64,000 nt of DNA from Chryseobacterium sp. (GCA_031277615.1 JAITMC010000013.1:124001-188000), one strand, 5' to 3'; shown: positions 44,411 to 54,259, counted from the first letter of the stretch. Made by a program: numbers and translations. Notes: generated from the sequence alone by a model not told the origin.

Positions 44411-44418
44411 TATATTTG
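44411..44418 (+). promoter_or_regulatory. -7 element of tssD copy 2
   Basis: TATATTTG, 61 bases before the tssD ATG, as in copy 1. No TTTG stands at the -33 position. Confidence 0.6.
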
Positions 44419-44471
44419 TTCCATAATCAAACACCTAATCACAAAATATTAACGATTAAAATTTACAAATC

Positions 44472-44882
44472 ATGGCAGCAAATTCAAGAGGAATCTTAAA
44501 ATTCAACGGAGGAGAAGGTCAGAAACTTTTAAAGCTGAACTACAGCGTATCAAGATCTACAGACGTTTCAGGACGTGTAGCATCAGACCCTTCTAACGCC
44601 CTTATCAAAGTTACAGTAGAAGCTACTGAAAAATCCGACATCCTTGAGAGCTTATTGAACGGAAAATATAAGCCTACTACAGGAGAAGTTACTTTCAACA
44701 AATCTCACGAAGAAGGAACACTGATCACCCTGAACTGGAACAACGGATATGTAATCCAGCACGAAGTAGACTTCGATGCAATCGATGAAAACAGTATGCT
44801 GATCAGCTTCGTAATCAGTGCGGAAACCATCGACTTTGGTAACTCTAAGTATGAAGGACTATGGCCTTCAGATGGTAAATAA
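44472..44882 (+). CDS. tssD: T6SS tube protein TssD (Hcp), copy 2
   Basis: A 136-residue Hcp-like protein nearly identical to the copies at 20479 and 54320, ending in WPSDGK. It has its own operator, promoter and terminator and stands before vgrG copy 3. Confidence 0.95.
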   Translation: MAANSRGILKFNGGEGQKLLKLNYSVSRSTDVSGRVASDPSNALIKVTVEATEKSDILESLLNGKYKPTTGEVTFNKSHEEGTLITLNWNNGYVIQHEVDFDAIDENSMLISFVISAETIDFGNSKYEGLWPSDGK

Positions 44883-44916
44883 GCCCAAACATCATCTTAG
44901 TAAAAATAAATTGGTA

Positions 44917-44955
44917 CAGAATAGTGTATTCGGAAGAATGGACTATTCTGTTTTT
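44917..44955 (+). terminator. terminator after tssD copy 2
   Basis: ACAGAATAGT (44917-44926) pairs with ACTATTCTGT (44942-44951), followed by T. Confidence 0.85.
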
Positions 44956-45089
44956 CCATTTTTAATAACGATCTTGAAAGTGCTGGATTTAGTTTATTGA
45001 AAATCAATATTTTAACACATTCCGGCTGTCCGGAAAAAGAGAATGATACTCTCTTCGTAATTCATTTTAACTTAAAAAAAACACACATT

Positions 45090-47243
45090 ATGTTTAAGGA
45101 TGACCAATCGATAAAAGTACAGGACCCGAAAAACAGTATTGAAAATCAGGCTGGAGAACAGCTGAATACCGTAAAGGATAATGCTGTAAAAAAGGCAGAC
45201 CAGATACTGGGAAAGGCCGAAGAAGCCGCTCAGAAAAATATTCAGAAAACCCAACAGGCTTATTCCAACGCCGTACAGGGAACCAATATGCTCATGAACC
45301 AGACGCTGGTGCCTAATAATGCTTCCGTTGTGGAAACTAAAGTATGGGCCAAGCAGCCGACTTCCAAAATCCATAATGTGGAAGCGATCGTGGAGAATTA
45401 TATTGCCGGGATCAACCGTGTGGTAAAGCTCGATATCGTGATCGAAGGGCAGATCATCAGACATTTCAAACATTTCAAGCTGGTACAGAGTGCTTCCAGA
45501 CATCATGAATTCAGTGTAACCCTGGCTCATGATACCTTAGAAACAGCAGAAAACCATAACCTGCAGGAAGCCCAGAGTTTTTTAGGAAAAAGAATCACCG
45601 TAGTTTTTAAATATAAAGATGTTGAACAGGGACCGGAGCGTAACTTTGTAGGCGTGATCACAGAAGTGGGATTCAGCCAGGAAAAAGGAAGCCTGGGGAA
45701 TATTGTGCTTACCGGGTACAGCCCAACTATTCTTCTTGATGCCGCCCCTCATATCCAGAGTTTTGGCGGTGCCCAGCAGGTAAGTCTCAACAGTATTGCC
45801 GACCAGGTGATCAGGGAAGGTCTCGGAAGCAGTAAATTTGATTTCAGGGTAGACGCCCAGTACGGAAACGTTCCCTACAGCTCACAATATGAAGAAACCC
45901 ATTATAATTACCTGGCCAGAATAGCCGAGGCGTATGGTGAACAGTTCTATTATGACGGTGAGGTGCTTCATTTCGGAAAGCTTCCGCCTCAGGAAAAACC
46001 CGTTAATCTTACCTATGGCAGCAGCGTAAGCGATATTGCCATCAAAATGAAAGCCCAGCACGTAAGCCCAAGCTTTTACGGGTACAACAGCAGTAAGAAC
46101 GAAAAGCTTACGGGAGGCAGCACGAAGATCAGCCATACTTCGGATATTGCCAAACGGGCTTATGAAATATCAGAAAGAACTTTTACAACCCCTTCATTAA
46201 GGGTGGCACCTATCAAAGCTGCCTCTTTTATGGATATTGATGCTTCCCAGAAAGGGACAGCAGGAAGTAAAGCGTCAGAAGTATTCATCACTTCAGGAAC
46301 AACCACTGTTCCATTCCTGTATCCGGGATGTATTGCAGATATTGAAATGCGTAAGGCAGATACCAGCGATACCGCTTATTTTACAAAATTAATGATCACC
46401 GGAGTGGTTCACGAAGTAGACGCCAGAGGATATTATGACGGCCATTTTGAGGCCATCGCAGCCGATACAGGATTTATCCCGCGCCCGGAATTCCATACTC
46501 CGAAAGCAGAACCTCAGTTTGCCAAAGTAATCTCCAATACAGACCCTTTAAACCAGGGGCGTGTACAGGTACAGTTTGACTGGCAGAACGGTCCGGATAC
46601 AACAGAATTCATCCGCGTCATGTCTCCCGATGCCGGAAGCAGCGACAAAGTAAACAAAAACCGCGGTTTCATGTCCATCCCGGAAGTTGGGGATCAGGTC
46701 ATCACCAACTTCGTACACCAGCATCCCGACCGTCCGTTTGTGATGGGAGGAATGTTCCATGGAAGCATTGGTGCCGGTGGTGGTGCCGGGAATAATGTGA
46801 TGAGCTTTAGTGGAAGAAGTGGAGCCGAATTGAAATATGATAATGGAGCTGGATCTATGAATCTTAAAGATCAAGGGGGGGCTAATATGTTCTTTGACGG
46901 TGCAGGAAATGCTGAGACCAATGCGAACAATAATAAAATAGTGAATGTTGGAAATAGTAATACAGTAAATGCAGGAGCAAAACATTGTACAGATGTAGGT
47001 AAAGGGCAAAGTATTCTTACAATGGGGAAAGATGGTGTGATTGATTTGAGCGGGGCACAAAAAGTTACTTTAAAAGTTGGTGAGAGTTATATTGAAATCA
47101 CAGGATCTTCTATTACGGTAAAATCTAAAACTGTAAATATAGAAGGAACTTCTACAACCAACGTTGGTAAAACAGCTGGAAGTCCAGGAATGGTTGTTAA
47201 TAGTAATGTGACAATAAAAGGAGGACAGGTTGATATTAATTAA
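45090..47243 (+). CDS. tssI: T6SS spike protein TssI (VgrG), copy 3, with N-terminal extension
   Basis: A 717-residue VgrG starting at the ATG at 45090; an ATG at 44997 would add a non-family leader. Compared with copies 1 and 2 it has about 75 extra residues before the gp27-like start, a helical charged part (KNSIENQAGEQLNTVKDN...). The core is the same (RVVKLDIVIEGQIIRHFKHF; HQHPDRPFVMGGMFHG). The C-terminus differs: a VNVGNSNTVNAG beta-helix and an end with SITVKSKTVNIEG; base use turns AT-rich near 46830. The next genes (LysM protein and PAAR-like effector) are its likely cargo. Confidence 0.93.
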   Translation: MFKDDQSIKVQDPKNSIENQAGEQLNTVKDNAVKKADQILGKAEEAAQKNIQKTQQAYSNAVQGTNMLMNQTLVPNNASVVETKVWAKQPTSKIHNVEAIVENYIAGINRVVKLDIVIEGQIIRHFKHFKLVQSASRHHEFSVTLAHDTLETAENHNLQEAQSFLGKRITVVFKYKDVEQGPERNFVGVITEVGFSQEKGSLGNIVLTGYSPTILLDAAPHIQSFGGAQQVSLNSIADQVIREGLGSSKFDFRVDAQYGNVPYSSQYEETHYNYLARIAEAYGEQFYYDGEVLHFGKLPPQEKPVNLTYGSSVSDIAIKMKAQHVSPSFYGYNSSKNEKLTGGSTKISHTSDIAKRAYEISERTFTTPSLRVAPIKAASFMDIDASQKGTAGSKASEVFITSGTTTVPFLYPGCIADIEMRKADTSDTAYFTKLMITGVVHEVDARGYYDGHFEAIAADTGFIPRPEFHTPKAEPQFAKVISNTDPLNQGRVQVQFDWQNGPDTTEFIRVMSPDAGSSDKVNKNRGFMSIPEVGDQVITNFVHQHPDRPFVMGGMFHGSIGAGGGAGNNVMSFSGRSGAELKYDNGAGSMNLKDQGGANMFFDGAGNAETNANNNKIVNVGNSNTVNAGAKHCTDVGKGQSILTMGKDGVIDLSGAQKVTLKVGESYIEITGSSITVKSKTVNIEGTSTTNVGKTAGSPGMVVNSNVTIKGGQVDIN

Positions 47244-47245
47244 GA

Positions 47246-48298
47246 ATGGAGTTTATAAAATATAAAATACTAAAAGAAGATACGCTTGTTATTATAGCAA
47301 AGGAATTTGGATTAACAATAAATGAATTGTTGGATTTTCATAATTCTCATGCTATTTTGACGCAACAAATTTTTGGTACACACATTCCTTTTCATATTAA
47401 AGAAATGTTTATCCCCAACAAAAAAGAAGAAATAAAAAATAAACCGTTTGAAAAAATAGACTTTCAACAGAAAGCAAGATACCGTTGTGAACAAACTGTA
47501 ATCATGAAATTAAATGGCATTGTTCATAGTCATGCAGATACAAAAAGAGAATTTTTGGTTACTAAAAGCAAAGTTGTTAATGATATTATTGTAGAGACAA
47601 AGTTAGTTGAAAACGTGATTGAAGCATATCAGCAACAATTGGAGTTAGCTATAAAATTGGTATGTGAAATAGATACTATTAAATCTAATTTAAAAGTTAA
47701 TCTAAAAAAAGATGGAAAGATTAATGAAATTTTGAATCATAAAGAAATTATTAAAAATTGGAACAAGAAAAAAGTGGAACTTGAAGCAGATTTTTCTTTT
47801 TTAAGAGATAAAAACACACATCAAGATTTCAAAAATTTTTTAAAACTCAATGATGAGCAATTCAATAGTCAGGAAAATTTAATTAATGACCTGAATTCAA
47901 AAATGTTCTTTGATGTTTTTTTTGATAAATATCTAACTTCAGAAAATTTTCTAGATAACTATTCTCGGACTTATTACTCACAATTATTTGATGGTTATGG
48001 TGTAAATCTTAATTTTAACCAAGATATTTTGGCAGAAAGCCCAGATCAGGTAGAAGTAAGAAAAGTAAGTTCCTTTGCAAAATCTGAATTAAATAATGAC
48101 TTTTTGGAAAAGCAGTATGATTTTAAATTTAAACCTATTGTAAAATACAGATTTTCAGAATATAATTTTAGTGTAAGGGAAAGAAGTATTATTAATACAA
48201 AAGACAGATGGATAGAACAATCGGATATTACCATTATTGAAGAAGTAAAAAACAATGTACAGGTCTTGATAGATTATAAATTAAGAAAAATAGAATAA
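47246..48298 (+). CDS. LysM-domain protein, candidate T6SS adaptor
   Basis: A 350-residue protein with no signal peptide. The start (YKILKEDTLVIIAKEFGLTI) is a LysM motif (residues 5-50). The rest is charged and helical with a C-terminal beta part. It lies 2 nt after vgrG copy 3 and 2 nt before the PAAR-like effector. LysM proteins in this position are seen in Bacteroidota T6SS modules and may link spike and effector. AT-rich. The role is inference. Confidence 0.65.
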   Translation: MEFIKYKILKEDTLVIIAKEFGLTINELLDFHNSHAILTQQIFGTHIPFHIKEMFIPNKKEEIKNKPFEKIDFQQKARYRCEQTVIMKLNGIVHSHADTKREFLVTKSKVVNDIIVETKLVENVIEAYQQQLELAIKLVCEIDTIKSNLKVNLKKDGKINEILNHKEIIKNWNKKKVELEADFSFLRDKNTHQDFKNFLKLNDEQFNSQENLINDLNSKMFFDVFFDKYLTSENFLDNYSRTYYSQLFDGYGVNLNFNQDILAESPDQVEVRKVSSFAKSELNNDFLEKQYDFKFKPIVKYRFSEYNFSVRERSIINTKDRWIEQSDITIIEEVKNNVQVLIDYKLRKIE

Positions 48299-48300
48299 TT

Positions 48301-49440
48301 ATGGCAGAATCTTATATACCAGAAGGGACTGATGTAATTTGCACATTAATGCAAAAAGGACCCAATAAAATTGGTTTGGGGGACAGAACTTCATATGTTG
48401 CCTATAAAGGTAAAAATGCACCTCTTCTTAATATTTCTGATAAAAAAATTAGTGAATCATTTCAATGTAAAAATGCTTCTAAATTTTGGGGTGGTTTGCA
48501 GGCTTTATGTGCAGGAATAGCAATTGGAGCTATCGTAGTTTTAGCAGTTGCTGCAACTGTACTTACAGGAGGAGCTGCAGCAATATTTATTGGAGCTATA
48601 GCATTTACAGCAGGTGTAAGCTTAGGTGCGGGTATTATAGGTTTATACAAAACTGCACATGATTGTGATGTTATTAAAGATTCTACTTGGTCGCTTCCAC
48701 ATGATACTGTAAGAATTGAAGGTAAAAAAGCACTGCTAAACCGTTCTTTTATTAGTTGTAGCAAAGGTGGTAAAGTAACTATTATTGTAGATCCAGTTAT
48801 TGCCCAAAATGCAGCAGAAATAATAACCAGTAATAACCAAAAAGAAGTGTTGTCGCATATGGGTAGCCAATTTGTTATGGGAATTATAACAGGAGCTACT
48901 TCTGCTTCACCTTTAGCACTAGCAGCCGCTTCACCTTTAGCTGTATATTCTTATAATGACGCAGAAAGTAAAGAACAAGAACAAAGATCCCAAAACCAAG
49001 AAAGAGATCCTTTTTGGACACAAGCAGGAGATGCACTAGGAGATGAGGGCAGAGATGCAGCCATTGGGCTGCCTGGTGATATTTATGAAACGGCAGCCGA
49101 ATTAACAACACACAATCAAACTGTATATCAGGAAATAAGAGATTTAGGAACATTAGCCGCAACAAGAGAAGCCGCAGGAGATGTTTCTGGTGCTATGAAT
49201 GCAAGAATTGCTCAGCAAATGGCAAGTAACCCAAATTCTTTCAAGGGGCTCAGTCATTTCTTTAAAGATATGGGTAAAGGTCTTGGTATTGGTTTAGCCG
49301 CAGGAGTAGTGAATTTTGGAATAGACCAATGGTCGAATTCTTACGAGGATCAAATGCATAAAGGATCATCTGATGAAATTGATGATGCTGAGAGAGAAGA
49401 TAAAAATACTAGTATAGGAATTATAGCAACAGATGCATGA
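48301..49440 (+). CDS. PAAR-like T6SS effector with membrane segment
   Basis: A 379-residue protein with no signal peptide. The start (VICTLMQKGPNKIGLGDRTS, PLLNISDKKISESFQC) and a later segment (HDTVRIEGKKALLNRSFISCSKGG) look like two halves of a PAAR-like (DUF4280-type) tip protein. Between them (about 60-118) lies a hydrophobic hairpin (FWGGLQALCAGIAIGAIVVL... and AAIFIGAIAFTAGVSLGAG). The C-terminal part (about 200-379) is the probable toxin, type unknown. Its stop overlaps the next start by ATGA. It may be delivered on the tip of vgrG copy 3 and insert into the target inner membrane. Confidence 0.72.
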   Translation: MAESYIPEGTDVICTLMQKGPNKIGLGDRTSYVAYKGKNAPLLNISDKKISESFQCKNASKFWGGLQALCAGIAIGAIVVLAVAATVLTGGAAAIFIGAIAFTAGVSLGAGIIGLYKTAHDCDVIKDSTWSLPHDTVRIEGKKALLNRSFISCSKGGKVTIIVDPVIAQNAAEIITSNNQKEVLSHMGSQFVMGIITGATSASPLALAAASPLAVYSYNDAESKEQEQRSQNQERDPFWTQAGDALGDEGRDAAIGLPGDIYETAAELTTHNQTVYQEIRDLGTLAATREAAGDVSGAMNARIAQQMASNPNSFKGLSHFFKDMGKGLGIGLAAGVVNFGIDQWSNSYEDQMHKGSSDEIDDAEREDKNTSIGIIATDA

Positions 49441-50039
49441 AGAATTTAGGAACAGGTTATGCAATAGGGTATATTATAGCTGGATTGATTTTAATTCCAT
49501 TGCTTATTTATGGAGTAAACAAATTGTTTTTTCAAGGTAACGATGCAGAAAAGTATATCCATAATTATTTAATAAATATGGAGGATATTACATTAAAACT
49601 TGATGATAATGATAAAATTGTTTCGGGTTATGATAGATATACCGCTTTCTTAGCAAAAAAGAGAGGGGGGATTATTCATGTTAGAACAAAAACATTCTAC
49701 TCCACCAATTATAAAAAGTATTTTCAGTTCCGAATGGCCAATGTTGGTGATATTTTTTATACAGCTTTTTATGAACATATCAAGAAGAAAAGTATCATAT
49801 TAACGGTCAATAAAGATGATATGAAAAACCCAGCTATGGGAACAAAGGAACATCCCATCCCCGTTTTTAGAGTGGTGGGCGATGAAGAACCTATCTCAAT
49901 ATTTCATTTTGATGACAATGATAAAAAAGTGGTTGAAAACTATGATATTACTCAGAAGCAGTATGAAAACAGTGTTTATGTTCACTTAAAATATGTAATG
50001 TCCAAAGAAGAGTTTAAAAAACGTTTTGAGGAAAAATAA
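49437..50039 (+). CDS. membrane immunity protein, first of a tandem family
   Basis: A 200-residue protein with an N-terminal membrane helix (GYIIAGLILIPLLIYGV, about 11-27). The ATG overlaps the effector stop (ATGA). Family features shared with the next genes are GTKEHPIP, QYENSVY and KYVMSKEEFKKRFEEK. The first 110 bases after the ATG are nearly identical to those of the next copy. It probably neutralises the PAAR-like effector. Confidence 0.75.
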   Translation: MKNLGTGYAIGYIIAGLILIPLLIYGVNKLFFQGNDAEKYIHNYLINMEDITLKLDDNDKIVSGYDRYTAFLAKKRGGIIHVRTKTFYSTNYKKYFQFRMANVGDIFYTAFYEHIKKKSIILTVNKDDMKNPAMGTKEHPIPVFRVVGDEEPISIFHFDDNDKKVVENYDITQKQYENSVYVHLKYVMSKEEFKKRFEEK

Positions 50040-50664
50040 AAATTTAGGAGCAGGTTACGCAATAGGCTATATTATTGCAGGAATTGTTTTACTTCCATTG
50101 CTTATTTATGGAGTAAACAAATTGTTTTTTCAAGGTAACGATGCTGAAAAGTACATACGTAAATATTTGAATCAATCCTTAGAAATAAAATTGTATGTTG
50201 ATCTAAGTTTAAAAAATGATTTTACTTTAGAAGATTTAAAAGCTGGAAAAAGCAGTTTTACATTTGGACATGAAAGATACACCGCTTTTTTGTCTAAAAG
50301 GGGAGGTAAAATATATATTGATAAAATTGGTTTTTTTTCTCAAAAGTTCAATAAATACTTTACTATAAGATTAACAAATGTTGGTGATGATTTCTCATTT
50401 ATTTTTAGAAGAGCTATTGACAAAAAGGATGTTATTGCAACTGTAAATAAAGAAGATTTAGAAAGCCCTAATTTAGGTACAAAAGAAAATCCAATACCCA
50501 TATTTAAAATAAAAGGAGCAGACGGATTTTTAACAATTGATGATGAAAATTATAAAGACAAAAGCTATGACATCACCCAAGCACAATATGAGAATAGTGT
50601 GTATTGTCATTTAAAATATGTCATGTCCAAAGAAGAATTTGCTTCACGTTTTGAAAAGAAATAA
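50026..50664 (+). CDS. membrane immunity protein, second tandem copy (TTG start)
   Basis: A 212-residue relative of the previous gene (membrane helix, GTKENPIPIF, QYENSVY, KYVMSKEEFASRFEKK). The ATG is lost: the frame begins at TTG 50026 inside the previous gene, which may mean translation depends on coupling. The first 110 bases match copy one. Confidence 0.7.
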   Translation: MRKNKNLGAGYAIGYIIAGIVLLPLLIYGVNKLFFQGNDAEKYIRKYLNQSLEIKLYVDLSLKNDFTLEDLKAGKSSFTFGHERYTAFLSKRGGKIYIDKIGFFSQKFNKYFTIRLTNVGDDFSFIFRRAIDKKDVIATVNKEDLESPNLGTKENPIPIFKIKGADGFLTIDDENYKDKSYDITQAQYENSVYCHLKYVMSKEEFASRFEKK

Positions 50665-50682
50665 AAATTTAGGAACAGGTTA

Positions 50683-51768
50683 CGCGGATCTCCTCAAAAG
50701 TTGGGGATGTATGAACGTACCTCCATTACTATATACAGATCTAAAGATCAGCCTTTGCTCAATATCCAGGACAAAAAACTTTCCGGTTAGTTTCAATGCA
50801 AAACATCAATGAAATTTTGGGGAGGTCTACAGGTTTTATGTGCTGTTCTGGCAGTAGGAGCTTTGGCTATTGCTACAGTAGCTACCGGAGGATTGGCGTT
50901 AGTAGCATTGGGAGTTGCCGTAGCAGCAGTAGGTACATCCGCATTTGCCGGCTACAAAGAAACTTCCCATGAATGCGATATTACTATGCAGTCTAAATGG
51001 ATTAATGTGCATGATACCGTTACCATCAACGGGCATAAAGCTCTTTTACAAAACTCCAAGCTTATCTGTAAGAAAGGAGGAGCGCTTTCATTAGTTGTTG
51101 ATCCTGTTTTGGCAAGAGCAGCGGCACAGAAAATTGCGTCTAATAATACTAAAGAATATGAAGCACATCTGAGCTCTCAAATGATACAGGGTGCCATGTT
51201 TCTGATATCTTCCAAAGGAGATCCGCGGGCTTTGGCTGTAGGGCTGCCTTTAACGGTCTACAATTATGCAACCGGAGAAGACACGAAGATTAAAGACAGA
51301 GCTAATGCTATTGAGCAAAGAATAACCAATCCTCAGAATCCGGCTGATAAAGGAATTTTAGGCACTGCCTGGGAAGCCGTTCCGGATAGAAAAGGAACAT
51401 TTATTGCCGGAAGAGACGCTGTCATCGGAACAACAGCCGAAGTAATCTACACAAATCCTATCCTTATAACTGCTGCAAGAAGTTACCCTTCAGTAGTGGC
51501 TGCCTCTATACGGTCTGCTTATCCTGGAGCAGCCTTACGGCTTAACACCAGCTTAATGGTAGCCGGAGTGCAGCGCAGCTTTACCAATCCTGGAATTTTA
51601 AAAGGAATGAAGGAGGGATTTTTATGGGGAATGGCCGGTGCAGTGGTAGATGGAGGTATTGATATTTATGAGAATAGTTTGTATGATGATACGATTTCTC
51701 ATTTTATTGAACTTTCAAAGAAAAATAAACAAAGTAAAGGAGTTAACATTATAGCAAAAGATAAATGA
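50683..51768 (+). pseudogene. PAAR-like effector paralogue, broken by recombination and stop codon
   Basis: At 50665-50682 the DNA still reads as the immunity gene start (KNLGTGY), then switches to a PAAR-like effector frame lacking its first residues (RGSPQKLGMYERTS, ...PLLNIQDKKLSG). A TAG at 50788-50790 stands where the intact copy has SE before FQC. The frame after it (ATG at 50809, 319 residues) is open and keeps the membrane hairpin, PAAR-like second half (HDTVTINGHKALLQNS) and C-terminal toxin region. Base composition is GC-normal, unlike the AT-rich neighbours. It may be dead, or still made from 50809. Confidence 0.72.
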
Positions 51769-52403
51769 TTAAAGGAATAGGTTATTTTCTAGGAGCTACA
51801 TTTGGTGCAGCTTTAGTTTTTTTTATAATAAGTTTCATTTTTTTGAGGCCTAGAGATATTACAGATATTGAAATAAATAAATTCACTAAGAATTCTGATA
51901 AAATACTTATTAGTTTTATCCCATTAATCACATCTTTTGATATCCCTGTTCCAGATGAAAGATTAGGAATTAAAAATATAAGTAAACTAACTTATTTTAG
52001 TAATAGAAACATGGCCTATGTTAGAGCTGATACTTATACTTATTTTTCTAAAGAATTAAATAAATATGTAAGAACATATTCAATTAGTGAGATTGGTAAT
52101 ATGAGCGGTGTTATTATTGATTTTGGAGAGAAAGATAAGGATAGAGCCATTTGGCCAGATATGTACTTCTATTACAACAAAGAACAGAATGCCGATCCAT
52201 CCTATGGAACAATAGACAAACCTCTTCCTATTCTCCATTTTAAAAGCGCCGATCCTTCTCTTCGGTCTATGAGGAAAAATAACAAAGATGCAGATCCTGC
52301 TTATCTTAAAAAAGTTTATGATGAAAATGTAAAATTGTATCTGCAATATTTTATAGAAAAAGAAGACTTCAAGAAGCTGTATCCTGAATCATCTATAGAT
52401 TAA
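51765..52403 (+). CDS. membrane immunity protein for the second PAAR-like effector
   Basis: A 212-residue protein starting ATG within the effector stop (ATGA). It has an N-terminal membrane helix (about 7-28). It is distantly paralogous to the two immunity proteins before it (GTIDKPLPILHF, VKLYLQYFIEKEDFKKLYP). This is the cognate-looking immunity gene of the 50809 toxin. Confidence 0.7.
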   Translation: MIKGIGYFLGATFGAALVFFIISFIFLRPRDITDIEINKFTKNSDKILISFIPLITSFDIPVPDERLGIKNISKLTYFSNRNMAYVRADTYTYFSKELNKYVRTYSISEIGNMSGVIIDFGEKDKDRAIWPDMYFYYNKEQNADPSYGTIDKPLPILHFKSADPSLRSMRKNNKDADPAYLKKVYDENVKLYLQYFIEKEDFKKLYPESSID

Positions 52404-52545
52404 AAATATCATCTATAATTACAATGTAAGTGACAGGTCCATAAAAAAATTGTTTGAAGATGAATAACTTGGGATAGATTGTCTGTTAGTTGACTAAAAT
52501 AATAAAAATAACAGTATTAGCAGAAAAAGATTAATAACTAATTAC

Positions 52546-53109
52546 ATGAAAAATATTCTTTTTGTACTCATTCTCATATTTCCAGTTATTATTACCCTTT
52601 TTTGCTTTTCCAAGGTGCTTGATATGAGTTCTAAACTACAATTTATTAGTGAAGTACCAATAGCAAAAGAAAATAGCAGAGTAAAACTATATATTGATAA
52701 ACACGCAAGTAAAAGAAGAATTTATTTTTTTGTAAAAAAAGATTCTAAATTAATACAATACAAAAGAGAGTATAGGGGGTTGATCACCAACTGGCGGATT
52801 GCTTTAAAGAATGAAGCTTTTGTAAGTGAAAATCATCTTTCATTTTATACAGATTCGAGCAAGCTGGATAATGATAATGAAAAGCCTTTTTTTAGCTTAA
52901 ATAATGAGAGAAAAAACTTTGATTATTATTCAGATGTATTTCAATACGTGAAAGAAAAATATTTTTTTTATCTGTTAATCTTTTGCTTGATTTATGTATT
53001 TGGTTCAGGTTGGCTCATAGATTATTTAGGTGGAGTTACACAGCATAAAGCTTTGGTAATATTGTTATTTTTAGATATATTGTATTTAATAATTTTACTT
53101 TTCTGGTAA
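52546..53109 (+). CDS. membrane protein of unknown function
   Basis: A 187-residue protein with an N-terminal helix (about 4-24), a polar middle and two C-terminal helices (about 141-158 and 169-186). AT-rich, in the effector/immunity block. It may be an immunity protein. Confidence 0.55.
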   Translation: MKNILFVLILIFPVIITLFCFSKVLDMSSKLQFISEVPIAKENSRVKLYIDKHASKRRIYFFVKKDSKLIQYKREYRGLITNWRIALKNEAFVSENHLSFYTDSSKLDNDNEKPFFSLNNERKNFDYYSDVFQYVKEKYFFYLLIFCLIYVFGSGWLIDYLGGVTQHKALVILLFLDILYLIILLFW

Positions 53110-53153
53110 TTTCAAACTGATTATTAAAAATGTTGAATTGTAATTTTTAAGAT

Positions 53154-53732
53154 ATGGGAGATAAGACTGAGACAAAAGTAGAATTTGTTGCATTAAGGTT
53201 CAGTACATTACTTTTTATTATTGTTATTGGATTTTTTGTCCTATTGGGTATATTTCAGTTAAAAAATATCATAACTAATACTACCCAGATGATGTATTGG
53301 GTTGTATGTATTGGCGGACTTTTTACATTTTTTTCTGTATTTCTGTTCTGGAAGACCAAAATCAGAGGTAATATAGAATTTCAGAATGAAGCATTTGCAA
53401 TTCAAATTCAACAAAAAAATCAGTTGGATGTATTTCCCTATAATGAAATTAGAGATTATAATATTTATAATTTACCCATTAAAAAAATGGGGGTAGTTTT
53501 AAGGATTAATAGGACCAAAAATTCATTTTATTGGTTTGTTTTTGAAAATAGTAACTTTTTTAATACGATGACCATTATAAGAAATAATTTACAAAATAAA
53601 TTATTTTCAAAAAAATTGTCTTTTTTAGACTACGTCATTAAAGGCTTTTTTTTCTTGCCAATAGTTTTGTTAGTTATAAGTATTTTACTATTGGTTGGAG
53701 GATTGTTATATATGATTTATTTCTTAGAATGA
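53154..53732 (+). CDS. membrane protein of unknown function
   Basis: A 192-residue protein with N-terminal helices (about 15-35 and 46-66), a PH-like polar part (IEFQNEAFAIQIQQKNQ) and a C-terminal helix (about 168-190). AT-rich, immediately after the previous membrane gene; probably of the same block. Confidence 0.55.
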   Translation: MGDKTETKVEFVALRFSTLLFIIVIGFFVLLGIFQLKNIITNTTQMMYWVVCIGGLFTFFSVFLFWKTKIRGNIEFQNEAFAIQIQQKNQLDVFPYNEIRDYNIYNLPIKKMGVVLRINRTKNSFYWFVFENSNFFNTMTIIRNNLQNKLFSKKLSFLDYVIKGFFFLPIVLLVISILLLVGGLLYMIYFLE

Positions 53733-53753
53733 TTCATTTTAAATTAACAGATT

Positions 53754-53819
53754 ATGGGCGTTTCATATATTCCACAGGTAAACTTCCCTTTTTTTCAAAC
53801 TAAAACTGCACAGGATTAA
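53754..53819 (+). pseudogene. remnant of a PAAR-like effector start
   Basis: ATG at 53754 reads MGVSYIPQVNFPFF... and stops at 53819 after 21 codons. The first seven residues parallel MAESYIP of the effector at 48301. Between 53890 and 54040 the plus strand reads VDRYPVRFVIESKPK and then FFFIFGQCLPYYG, a possible debris of another protein. The rest of 53820-54174 shows nothing else. Confidence 0.5.
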
Positions 53820-54174
53820 TGATGAAATTTCTTATCATTTTTATGTTTGTTTTTTTTAAATTTATTACTAGAAAACCTGATTAACCTTCGGGTTTCATCA
53901 GATAAATAATCGGTCTAATGTAGACCGTTATCCGGTAAGATTCGTGATTGAAAGCAAACCCAAAATAGCCACCATCACAAAGCTATTTTTCTTTATTTTT
54001 GGCCAATGTCTTCCCTATTACGGGATCTGGATCAGTTCTTAATTCCCCATTCAAAGAGTGTATTTTATAATTTATTTCCCTTGTTGGTGTAAAATATAAG
54101 CTCGTTTTTTATTCTGTAAAAATTGAATAAAGTCTTTAGTCATAATCATTTAATTAATTATGTTAAGTCAAAAG

Positions 54175-54210
54175 TCGTAGAATTACGACATGAAATCGTA
54201 GTATTACTAC
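54175..54210 (+). promoter_or_regulatory. T6SS operator, copy 3
   Basis: Box 1 TCGTAGAATTACGAC (54175-54189) and box 2 TCGTAGTATTACTAC (54196-54210), 21 bp apart, box 2 being a near perfect palindrome. Box 2 starts 64 bp before the -7 element. Confidence 0.85.
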
Positions 54211-54259
54211 AATTTTTCAGATTTATATCCAAAAACTTTTTCATTAAGGGGATGAGGTC

